From NCBI GenBank assembly GCA_001969505.1, contig LSSK01000063.1, positions 1 to 20,463 on the forward strand: a stretch of DNA of 20,463 bases, written 5' to 3'. Shown piece after piece: positions 10,591 to 19,080 of the stretch; within the stretch, counting starts at the first letter, position 1; each line of letters begins with the position of its first letter. The notes beneath the pieces were generated by a model. The model did not search any database. It saw nothing but the letters and a program-made list of their open reading frames with translations, and had not been told where the DNA came from. This DNA comes from Zancudomyces culisetae (taxonomy: Eukaryota > Kickxellomycota > Harpellomycetes > Harpellales > Legeriomycetaceae). Made by a program: the position numbers and the translations under genes.

Positions 10591-12109
10591 ATGTTTTGGA
10601 AAAGTACAGTGTATGAGAGTAAGTATTAGCCTTCCATTTATTGTTTCCTTTATCTGCTTGGTAGGAACTAAAAACTGTGTGATTATGCTGTATTCGGTTT
10701 TATCTGCACTTTTATATAAATATTGGTAAAAGTTGAAAATCAAATATAATGTTAAAAAGTAAAAAAGTAAAAAAGAATACATATATCTTATATCTGTCAA
10801 TTTACTAACCCAAAGACTAATATTTTAAAACTACATTGAATATTGAATAGCAAAAACTGCTCTCTCTCAGGTAAAAGAGGGTGAAAAGGTTATCAATAGT
10901 GTAACAAGAGAGGATTTTGAATGGAACTGTGCCGGAGTGGGCTCGGAAACACATACTGTATATTTTAGCCTAGATAATGGATTCTTTGGGCTTATTCAGT
11001 ATGCATGGGCAAAGATAGCGTAAGTGGAGCGTTGATCTATATTCGTATCATTTGTACTTTTTGAAAACCTATATAATATCACATTGTAACGGTATATAAT
11101 ATACTGGTATATATTGAGCTACCAGGTTATAGTTTGTAAATAAGCTTACGCACATTTCTGCTTTTTTTCTGATACAAAATATTCATAAATACGTGAAAAA
11201 TATTCTAGGTTTTCTCCAAACCTGCAGACGACAGTCATGCTGCGTGTTCCAGGAAAAAAAGCAATTTTTGAGACACTATCTTCCGATCAAATGAATGTCG
11301 GTGAAGACAACCTATCAATAGATTCTGGGATTGTAAGAATGACCTGGTGTAATGAGTTTAAGAAGATTTATATAGACTACGATAACAAATTTGAGGGTGA
11401 CAGCCACATAGAGATCCACCTGGTCTTCGACTTTGACTCCAATGGGTATAAAATTGGTGAAGGTGTAAATGAATTGTCTGGAGGTAAGGTTAAACATTCG
11501 TTTATACCTTACGGTGAAATAGTTGCCACCACAAAAGCACATGACTTGGATCTTCATGAAGCAAGGGGACACGGTACATTTATACATGCACTTTCTACTG
11601 GAATACTTCCATATAATGTTGGTGTTCTATGGGATTTTTGCGTAGCAGCAGGAAAGAGTGAAACTACTGGAGAGACTTTTGTATTTCATATTTTGCAATA
11701 CTTGACTCCAGAAAAAGCCGATAGCAAGCTTATTACACAAGGTGCCCTGATCAGAGATGGTAAAAGGGGTATATATTTCTGGGATAATAAAGTGGAACAC
11801 AAGAACATAGCTAAATCAGAGGTTAGTGGTTATGATATCCCAAAAAATATATTACTCACAATGAATGGTGAAACTGAAGATGGCGAGAAAGCATCCTTAG
11901 TGCTTGATGCACACCCTGACGAGTTTCTGAGCGAGATAGACATATTGGGAAACATGAACAGAGTTTTGAGAACTGTTGTACAAGCAATCGTAACCAAACC
12001 GTTTCTTTGCAATTGGATTGATAATAACTGCGTATTGAAACTAAAAGTTGGTGACACGGAAGAAACTCTGAAGGGGGTGAGTTTTCATGAGATTACATAC
12101 ATGAGCTAG
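10591..12109 (+). CDS. SVF1: Svf1-family protein, copy B (tandem paralogue), three exons
   Basis: Exons are 10591-10618 (28 nt), 10851-11019 (169 nt) and 11209-12109, giving 365 residues. Introns are 232 and 189 nt, both with GTAAGT donors; TACTAAC lies at 10803-10809 in the first. Exon 1 encodes MFWKSTVYE. Exons 1 and 2 have the same lengths and phases as in copy A, so the two genes come from a duplication. By eye the proteins are under half identical, with long shared blocks (YFWDNKVE, SEIDILGNMNR, NNCVLKLKV). This copy keeps the family's second-half motif as GHGTFIHAL. However, the usual ETQTFY of the first half reads ETHTVY, so each copy has lost the motif the other keeps. The expected role is the Svf1 role in ceramide handling and stress survival. 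The gene runs toward the Mmt-type gene, with only 119 nt between the two stop codons. Confidence 0.9.
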
Positions 12110-12228
12110 TTTATTAATACCACTTGACACTGATGCTTTCATGTTTAGTTAGGCTGCCTGTTAATAGCAAATTTTCAGTAAATAATAATCAAAACACAAT
12201 TAGAAAAAAAATAAAAATAAAGAAAAGG

Positions 12229-14661
12229 CTAATGTATATCTACAGAAACAAATACGCACTGTGTATTTGGAATTGAGGTTCTGATCTCATTTTTGACAAA
12301 TCTTTCAACCACCTTGAAATCGCTCAATTTTGTATCAGATTTCAGGACAAGGGTGATAAAAATGTGGTTGAATGGCCCACTTTTTCTACAATATGGATTT
12401 ACTAAGTCATGAATTCTACTGTCGTGTTCCTATTGATTAAAACATATCAAAGTTTATTTGACTCCTCAAAATGATTTATTATGAGCAAAACGTGTGGTGG
12501 AAGAAGTACCTTTATGTGAGAAATTATCTCATTTAACTTCACTTGAACCTCGGGTCTAGATGAATTATCTACAAGCTCGTTAAATGAATCCTTTGCCATC
12601 ACAACCCCACTTTTTGCAAGTGTTACACTGACTATTAGACCTCCAATAGGATCTAGAATTGGAACGCCTAATGCAGAGCCAGTAACCGCAACAAGTGTAA
12701 TCAGGCTGGACCAAGCATCGCCTCGGTGGTGCCTAAATGTATCAGTATTAGTATTAGTATTAATACCGCATCAAAGTCATAAACAACAAGCACCTGTAGA
12801 CTCAGTTGAGATTTACAGGCCGGGATGCTTTGGAATAATAAGATAAATATATTATTACCATGCGTTTGCAACAAGGACGTCACTAGAAAGCCTGATTCCG
12901 ATCTTTTTTGCTATTTAAATTTGTTAAAAGTTGGTCTAGTATAAATCATGTAAAATCATGTACAAACACTTACTGACTCTGAACAAAACCTCATTGAGTG
13001 CAAACGAAAACCCTGCAATAGCCATCGCTGTACCTCCAATGGGCTGGTTTGGAATAACTTCATGGCTGTGCATGTGTACGAGCGAATTTTCGTGTAAAGC
13101 GGGTAAATTGGGTGTGGCTTGTAAAATTTCTTTGGCTGCTGCTAGCGCGTTTTTGGAGTCGAAGGCACCTTGGAGGGAACCAATTGCGGTCGAAATTTCC
13201 GGTAGAAAAACCATAACTTGCTCAATCGAATGGGAGCCTATACCCACTCCTGCAGCAACCAGAAATGATGATACAAAGAATGTACCGGCTGCTTCGTAGC
13301 GGCCATAGCCTAGCGGATGTTTACTATCAGGGGATTTCCTTGATTTTTTGAAGGTGAAATACGCCACCAAGTCACCCAAAATATCTACCGTGTGTATTTA
13401 ACAAGAAATTAGTTGGTGTAACGTTTACTCACATTGTGGTTGTAGATGGATATGATACAGACACAGAAACCACCATCAAAACCGAAAAAGTAAAGTAAAA
13501 AAGGATAGCAGCTATTTTACCTGAAAATGAATGTGCAGCATCTGCTATAAGCGATGTGGAGTGGTAATGCCTAGATGCGTATTTTTAATTATATGTGTTA
13601 GGTTACAAACAATGAAAAAGTGAAACAGAAATATAAATACGGCTATTCTACGTACTACACCCAAACTTATGACGTTCGTACAGTCATGAGGTAGGTTAAT
13701 ATGTAATTTTTGATAGGAAAGATAGATCACTACGTTTTTGAAATACAAAAAATACTTACATCCCCCCAATACCTTTGAGTACGAACAAAAATATATTGCA
13801 AAACATTCCCAGCAATGTCACTCTTATCCCATCTCTATGGTCTTTCAGACTGACTAGTAAGTCAATGTTTTCCCCCAGCCCATGACTATGATCATGAGCG
13901 TGGCCGTGACCATGGGTGTGACCATGGGTATGAACATGGGTATGGTTGCCTTTGTCATTGTGGTCATGCTCTGAAACATAGCCAGTAGTGGCACCTTGTT
14001 TATTTTCAAGAATCAAACTATCCTCTTTTGTGGTATTGCTTTGAGTTCCAAGCCTTTGTTTTGTACAACCATCTACTAGAAAATACAATATGTGGGTGTT
14101 AATATGCAATAAAGGCACTACTAAATATGTCTGCACGTCCATAACCAATATTCGAATATCTATTTGGGTTTCCTGGTTTTAATTTTTCGGCACCCTTATC
14201 TCCACCTCATCGTCGAAACATACACATACATACACATATACATATACATATAAATATGAATATACAGTACATAATTTTGTGTACTAAGAAATAGCTGTAC
14301 CTTTTAAAGGGCCCCGCACGGACCTGTCTACGTTGCCGATATCATTGACCCTGAGGCTGCTGTTTATCTCATTAATATGTTTTGAAAGGTCTTTTGCGAG
14401 ACCGGAAACTTCAACAGGGTCTTTTTCCTGAAACTTTTCTGTAGAATCTAATAGCACACCCTTAGGCCTACCTAAACGATAGAAACGGTGATTCTGTCTT
14501 GTTAATACGCTTCAATTGAGAAAATTCAAGGTTCCAGATATACTGTGCTTACCTTTTAAGGTGCTTTCTTTTCTGCTGCGGATATAGAATACGTTGGTGG
14601 TTTTAGTAAAAGCCTTATACCTGAAACGTGTATTTGATACTCCCGTTCTAACGAAATTCAT
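12229..14661 (-). CDS. MMT1: Mmt1/Mmt2-type mitochondrial metal transporter (CDF family), eight exons
   Basis: Exons on the minus strand are 14553-14661, 14301-14471, 13760-14075, 13521-13570, 13384-12974, 12910-12859, 12732-12510 and 12429-12229. They join in frame to 510 residues. Residues 1-36 are basic, rich in Arg, Lys, Ser and Thr and almost free of acidic residues (MNFVRTGVSNTRFRYK), a good mitochondrial presequence. Residues 130-158 form a His-rich stretch with about 13 His. The CDF core follows: RVTLLGMFCNIFLFVLKGIGG opens the membrane domain. Metal-site segments are LIADAAHSFSD (Asp209, His212, Asp216) and NAWHHRGDAW (His371-x3-Asp375). The C-terminal cytoplasmic-type domain ends at 12229. 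Yeast Mmt1 and Mmt2 are inner-membrane proteins thought to move iron between matrix and cytosol. The long loop between the third and fourth membrane segments is also Mmt-like. Exact substrate (Fe, Mn or Zn) cannot be read from sequence. Exon 3 has two possible acceptors three bases apart. Confidence 0.9.
12744..12761. repeat. Hexanucleotide repeat (AGTATT)3 inside intron 6 of the Mmt-type gene
   Basis: Three AGTATT units read as (AATACT)n on the gene strand. There they create two overlapping TACTAAT motifs (12747-12753 and 12753-12759) and one TACTGAT (12741-12747). These lie roughly 10-25 nt before the intron's 3' AG at 12733-12734, where the branch site is expected. Confidence 0.85.
14219..14266. 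repeat. AC/AT simple repeat in intron 2 of the Mmt-type gene
   Basis: Imperfect units of ACATAC and ACATAT fill the middle of the 225-nt second intron (14076-14300). This intron is the longest of the gene and has a less typical donor, GTACAG. Confidence 0.75.
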
Positions 14662-15851
14662 TTCTATGCATTCTAGGTTAATCGCTGTTCAATTTTTCAG
14701 AGATACAACAAACTCTGCAATTTGGCATGAAAAGCTGTTAACTGGATTTGCAGCAAAAGCGAACAAATCAGCTCATTTTCCTTAAGCTCCGATTAATGCG
14801 ATATTTCTCATTCTCCCAAGAAAAAAAAAATGGCGATAATAATCGCAGTTATTTTTCGTCATCTGGGAATACTCTGTGATGGGAAATAGAAATGCAGAGG
14901 CGGAACAACAGCTGATATGTTTTTGGGTGTGTTACCCTAGAATATGTATTTTGTTTTTGAATTTTCGTTTGCGACTTTATTCCAAACCAAGAGTATCTTT
15001 TGTAGACATTTATTTATAAGTCTAAAAATAACGCTATACCTGTTCCGTGAGGTGCTATCATAATTCTAGCCACATAACAATGTTCGCTACAATTGACATT
15101 ATACTAAAACTAATGATAATTTTACAATTCTATTTTCGGTGATGGAAAAAATAGGAGTTAAAAATGCCAACACCCAGAAAATGCCAATGGTTAAAATGAT
15201 ATTAAAATGATATTAAAATGGATGTAGATCAAAATAAAATAATAATTGAAAATGCACTGGACATTTATTGACAGTGGTGGTAGAACACATTATACACTTT
15301 CATTATGCATATCACTCCATATACGATGTTGCAGGTAGATTGTAAAAGTTAGGGAATCGCCTTGGGATGTGGTTATCTCTATATCCGCAAATACCAGGTA
15401 GGAAGTGCAATCGATTCCAGAGCGCTAGTGGTGTTTTTTAGTGGTTCATTTCATTTTTTTAAACTATACAGCCTATATTGAACCCAGAAGAATCTGTACA
15501 TCAATTCTAAAATGCTTGAATAAAAAAGAAAGCGCTTCACTTTTAAAATATCTTGTATACATAATACTCTTGAATACAAGCGAATGAAATTATCGGTGTG
15601 TACATCCTTTTAGTGCCCAAGTATGCTCAACGCAGATAATTGGCGATAGACTTGTAATAATATGCAATATATATGTATAACTACCTTGGTTTCTAGAATC
15701 CGAATAGTGGATAAATCTAAAGTAGTAGCTTGAAAAAGCTCTATGAATTCTAGAAAGAAAAATATATAAATATCATCTATCTTTCTACCTACCCTCTCCC
15801 TATATTTTTTTAGAACTAAACGAGGAAACACCAAATAATACATATTGAAAA
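14662..15851. promoter_or_regulatory. Divergent promoter region between the Mmt-type and carbonic anhydrase genes
   Basis: About 1.2 kb separate the two ATGs, which point away from each other, so both promoters must lie here. It contains an 11-nt repeat at 15191-15220. A pyrimidine-rich tract ending in TTTTTTTAG, shortly before the carbonic anhydrase ATG, could be the 3' end of a 5'-UTR intron. No specific transcription-factor site was convincing, and no gene was seen. Confidence 0.5.
15191..15220. repeat. 11-nt tandem repeat (TTAAAATGATA)
   Basis: Two exact TTAAAATGATA copies are followed by a third partial copy (TTAAAATG). They lie in the divergent promoter region and have no known role. 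Confidence 0.8.
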
Positions 15852-16589
15852 ATGAGATACTCCAGCCCTCGTGTAGCTATGACAAGCCTTTTCAGTGCGA
15901 TAGCATTGATTCACACTGTTGTAGGAACACCCAATATAATAGATACTGTTATTAAAGAGGATAAGACATGGTCAACCGGACAAGTTTCCAAATTTGGGGT
16001 TGAGTATTTTACTAGCCACTTGGGAGGACAGAAACCAGACTTACTGTACATAGGATGTTCTGATTCACGCGTTCCTTCAGACATATTTATGAATGTAACA
16101 CTTGGAGAGGTGTTCACTCACAGAAACATTGGAAATTCCATTATTTCACGAGATCCCAACACAATGTCTGTGATAGATTACGCATTGAATCATCTTAATG
16201 TCAGTACAATTGCCATCACAGGACATTCACAGTGCGGAGGAGTAAAGGCAAGTATGAATCCCGGTGAGCTAGAAGATTCAATCAAAACCTTTATCAAACC
16301 AATAACTAAACTGTACAGGAAAAATAAAAAATATATTGATTCCTTACCCACAGACCAGGAAAGACAACAGTTTTTGGTCGAGCTAAATGTTAAAAGGCTT
16401 GTTAGGGTCGCATCGAAGTTGCAATCCGTAAAGGATAGATGGAGAAAGGGTCTCCCTCTTGCAATTTATGGTTTGGTATACAAACTTGAGGATGGTTCGC
16501 TTAATAATTTGAACGTAACAGTTACCAAGAGAAACCAGTTTGATAGAAAACATCTTCCCGCATTATGGGCTAAGGGGTTGACTCTTTAA
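15852..16589 (+). CDS. Secreted beta-class carbonic anhydrase
   Basis: This intronless ORF encodes 245 residues. It would interconvert CO2 and bicarbonate. Zinc-site motifs of the beta class are present: Cys69-x-Asp71-x-Arg73 in YIGCSDSRVP, and His125 and Cys128 in GHSQCGG. Further family blocks are THRNIGN (89-95) and LAIYGLVYKLEDG (203-215). Residues 1 to about 25 look like a signal peptide, with a hydrophobic core SLFSAIALIHTVV and likely cleavage near VVG-TP. Three N-glycosylation sequons (Asn81, Asn116, Asn221) fit passage through the secretory pathway. The C-terminus has no clear GPI signal or ER-retention tetrapeptide. Most fungal beta enzymes are cytosolic or mitochondrial; extracellular ones are fewer. 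Met10 is an alternative start that would still leave a shorter signal sequence. Enzyme class is firm and secretion is a good inference. Confidence 0.93.
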   Translation: MRYSSPRVAMTSLFSAIALIHTVVGTPNIIDTVIKEDKTWSTGQVSKFGVEYFTSHLGGQKPDLLYIGCSDSRVPSDIFMNVTLGEVFTHRNIGNSIISRDPNTMSVIDYALNHLNVSTIAITGHSQCGGVKASMNPGELEDSIKTFIKPITKLYRKNKKYIDSLPTDQERQQFLVELNVKRLVRVASKLQSVKDRWRKGLPLAIYGLVYKLEDGSLNNLNVTVTKRNQFDRKHLPALWAKGLTL

Positions 16590-17748
16590 ATAGTTAGATA
16601 TATGTGCTGATAATTTTTTTATCTTATTGAGCGCTGATACTATCTCCTGAATCCATAACTTTTTTTTGTTGTTAAAGCCTGTTTATTGAAATAGACTTAA
16701 AGCCCTATACACTCTAGAATAAACATCAGTAAAACCCTGAAACGCAGAAACAGAACCGGCACGGTATGTTTCAACCCCGAGTCTCGAATATCTATACTTT
16801 GTTTTGTATATCTTATGCACACACCTATGCGAGTTATACAAATGAGGCTGATATATCAGGATGCACAGGAAAGTCAGGTTTTTCAATACTCAATATGATC
16901 GGGGGAGGAGGGGGGGGGGTGCTTTGAGTTATTAAAACCGTAAAACTGAATACAAGACAAACGTTTACATAAAGTTAGAAGAATGAGGTGTATAGGTGAT
17001 CAAATGCCAAAAACGGTAAAGTGGTTAAATGGTGAAACGGTATATCGAGGCATTAGGTTTATAATATTTGAAAGTAGTATGACCATTAAACTGACCGACT
17101 GCCACAACAGCTACAAGGGATGGGGTTCAAAAGATAAAATAACTAAGTGCAACTATCCGTGTAAATATATGACTGAGGTATATACCCGATTGACGTGCAT
17201 AGAACTCCTGAAAAGTATAAATAAGAGGTATATCCCCCCAAAGTGACTATAGAAAAGGTTATATTGCACTTATGAATTTATGCTGCATGTTTATCAAAAA
17301 AAGATGATAACAAACACGAAATTCCAAAAAAATGTTTTTTTTCAGCTAGAGTGTAAAAGCAAGAAAGCAACCAATACAAATAGTTGTGGTAAAGTAAGAG
17401 TTTCGATTTTTTTTTGTTCCAGTTCAACTTTCTGTTGCGTTTAAATTATTCAATTGGGAATCGAACAAAGAAAACGCATAGGAAAAAGGGCAAATAAAAG
17501 TCAACAAAAACAAAATAAAAGGATTTAGAAATATAGTGTAAACAAACAGGTTTTTTGCATTTTTCGTGACATTACCGTATTTCGCTATTTTTTTTTCGTA
17601 ATAATCTTTTTTCGTCAGTTAATATTTTAAATGTAGCATCAATTCTTGAAATATATGGGAAGGGAATATCAAACACTAATACTTAATTTTAGACAGTAAA
17701 TACGCGAGCAAATTTAGAATTCAAAAGAAAATTTACAATGATACAACA
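16590..17748. promoter_or_regulatory. Intergenic region holding the carbonic anhydrase terminator and CENP-A promoter
   Basis: This 1.16-kb AT-rich stretch carries a G-run at 16901-16919 and several T-runs. An 87-codon ORF at 16983-17246 has no recognisable feature, and I do not call it. Two short cell-cycle-like motifs precede the CENP-A gene: CACGAAA (SCB-like) at 17315-17321 and ACGCGA (MCB-like) at 17702-17707. Both are short enough to occur by chance. A 7-codon upstream ORF overlaps the CENP-A start. Confidence 0.45.
16901..16919 (+). repeat. G-run (G5-A-G2-A-G10)
   Basis: A purine tract of 17 G and 2 A lies in intergenic DNA about 310 nt beyond the carbonic anhydrase stop codon. It could form a G-quadruplex, with some guanines of the ten-G run used in more than one stack. 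Confidence 0.75.
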
Positions 17749-17761
17749 ATGGCGAGAATAA
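17738..17761 (+). promoter_or_regulatory. Seven-codon upstream ORF overlapping the CENP-A start
   Basis: An ATG at 17738 with A at position -3 opens a reading frame (ATG ATA CAA CAA TGG CGA GAA TAA) that ends 12 nt inside the CENP-A coding sequence in another frame. The CENP-A ATG at 17749 also has A at -3 and G at +4. If the transcript begins upstream of 17738, ribosomes would have to skip the first ATG or reinitiate. The transcript start is unknown. Confidence 0.4.
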
Positions 17762-18801
17762 TAGGAAAAAACACAGCGATCAGGGGGGCCAAAAGAGGAG
17801 GACCTGGTAGAAAGCCAGGAACGGCAAGCGCAGCTGCACCGCCACCACCTTCAAGTAGCGGGAGTGGAGGTACCAGTAGCAGCGAGGACGATGGTTCGCC
17901 AAGGAGGGGGAGAGAAGGGAGAAAAAGCGATTCAACACCGACAAATACAGATACAGAAACAGGCGATGAAAGCACGCAAAAGACAACCAGCACTACACAG
18001 AGCATGGAATTGGTGACACCACAGAGGCGACAACAGGTAGTGACAAGAAGCGGCGGGAGTACAAGTGGAGGAGGAGGTAGTGGTGCGAGAGGGAGAAAGC
18101 GAGAGCTCATTCGTGGCAAACAAAGGGAGGAGCAGGAAACGTCGGAGCAAGAAAGCGATAGGGGTGCGGGGAGGAGGGAGGGAGGTGGTAGCAGTAGTAA
18201 GCGACAAAAGACTACACATAACATTGTTCCCAGAACATTCTCATTCAACACAAAAACGGCTGAGGCGAGTACCTCTAAGGCGGTGGTAGGAAGAAAAACA
18301 ACAGGAAGAAAAGCAACAACAACAACAACAAAAGAAACAGCAGCAACAGCAGTACGAAGCCCGAAAACCAAACAAAGAGAAGCAGAACGGCCATATAGTG
18401 GAACAAAAACAATACCAACGCAACGGCAACAGCCTGGTAGAGATGCGCCTCAGGTGCATAAGAGAAGGCGATATAAACCCGGAATGCTGGCACTGAAAGA
18501 AATCCGGTATTTCCAAAAAAGTACAGATTTGTTGATTCAAAAGCTGCCGTTTTCGCGGTTGGTGCGTGAGGTCGCGCTGGAATTTACTGGTGGGCCGCGT
18601 GGACTTGGGTTTGGCGAGCAAGGGATTGGTACAGGACTGCGGTGGAAGAGTTCGGCACTGCTGGCATTGCAAGAGGCTGCTGAAGCGTTCTTGGTGCATT
18701 TGTTTGAAGATACCAACTTGTGTGCCATTCATGCCAAACGAGTGACGATCATGCAGAGGGATATGCAACTGGCTAGGCGGATTAGAGGAACCATGATATA
18801 G
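17749..18801 (+). CDS. CSE4: Centromeric histone H3 variant (CENP-A/Cse4) with very long N-terminal tail
   Basis: This intronless ORF encodes 350 residues. Residues about 243-350 are a histone H3 fold: [30 protein letters not shown], then [26 protein letters not shown] and MQLARRIRG. Features that separate it from canonical H3 are the divergent start of the fold, Trp299 in LRW where H3 has Phe, an enlarged loop 1, and the [14 protein letters not shown] end. These mark the protein that replaces H3 in centromeric nucleosomes and founds the kinetochore. Residues 1-242 are a basic, Ser/Thr/Gly-rich disordered tail. It has an acidic patch (SSSEDD), SP sites in GSPRR and RSPK, and an AT-hook-like GRKPG near the start. 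Loop 1 (residues 280-296) carries a Gly-rich insert. The coding strand is strongly purine-rich and richer in G than the neighbouring genes. Canonical H3 is excluded by these differences and the lack of the ARTKQT tail. Confidence 0.95.
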   Translation: MARIIGKNTAIRGAKRGGPGRKPGTASAAAPPPPSSSGSGGTSSSEDDGSPRRGREGRKSDSTPTNTDTETGDESTQKTTSTTQSMELVTPQRRQQVVTRSGGSTSGGGGSGARGRKRELIRGKQREEQETSEQESDRGAGRREGGGSSSKRQKTTHNIVPRTFSFNTKTAEASTSKAVVGRKTTGRKATTTTTKETAATAVRSPKTKQREAERPYSGTKTIPTQRQQPGRDAPQVHKRRRYKPGMLALKEIRYFQKSTDLLIQKLPFSRLVREVALEFTGGPRGLGFGEQGIGTGLRWKSSALLALQEAAEAFLVHLFEDTNLCAIHAKRVTIMQRDMQLARRIRGTMI

Positions 18802-18906
18802 AATTACCTGTAGTATTGTAGTTCCTTTTAGTTTTTTTTATTGTAATCGGGGAATTTTGGGGAAGGAGCAAAAGGAGGAGGAAAAAAAAGAAGAGGGAAT
18901 ATGAAT

Positions 18907-18928
18907 GGGAGGGGGGAGGGGGGGTGGG
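18907..18928 (+). repeat. Perfect G-quadruplex motif between convergent genes
   Basis: Four G-runs of 3, 6, 7 and 3 are separated by single bases (A, A, T), which fits the strict G3+N1-7 definition. It lies 106 nt after the CENP-A stop, in the 279-nt gap between two convergent genes, so it probably falls in or near a 3' UTR or termination zone. Confidence 0.8.
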
Positions 18929-19080
18929 TATTATAAATATTTTGTAATCTAGATTATCAACTCATACAACCAAAATTGAAATAAAAGGATTGAATGAACT
19001 ATAAAATAATAATAATGTTGGAAAGAATACAAAGCAATCAGCGTGTTGGTACAATCGAGGATGATGAGCTTTATAGATCA

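Noticed and set aside
10381-10800. Minus-strand ORF of 139 codons over the Svf1 copy B promoter and first intron
   Set aside because: It is Phe/Leu/Tyr/Ile-rich as expected from AT-rich DNA, and overlaps the exon 1 and intron 1 of a gene supported by its paralogue.
16983-17246. Plus-strand ORF of 87 codons between carbonic anhydrase and CENP-A
   Set aside because: It has no signal peptide, domain or paired cysteine pattern I recognise, and no supporting splice or promoter context.
17733-18371. Long minus-strand ORF (212 codons) opposite the CENP-A tail
   Set aside because: It mirrors the purine-rich tail; its Leu/Pro/Val-rich product has no family features, while the plus strand leads in frame into a clear histone fold.
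18475-18801. CUG read as serine
   Set aside because: CTG codons fall at conserved leucines of the histone fold (LAL, KLP, GLRW, ALLAL), so the standard code is used.
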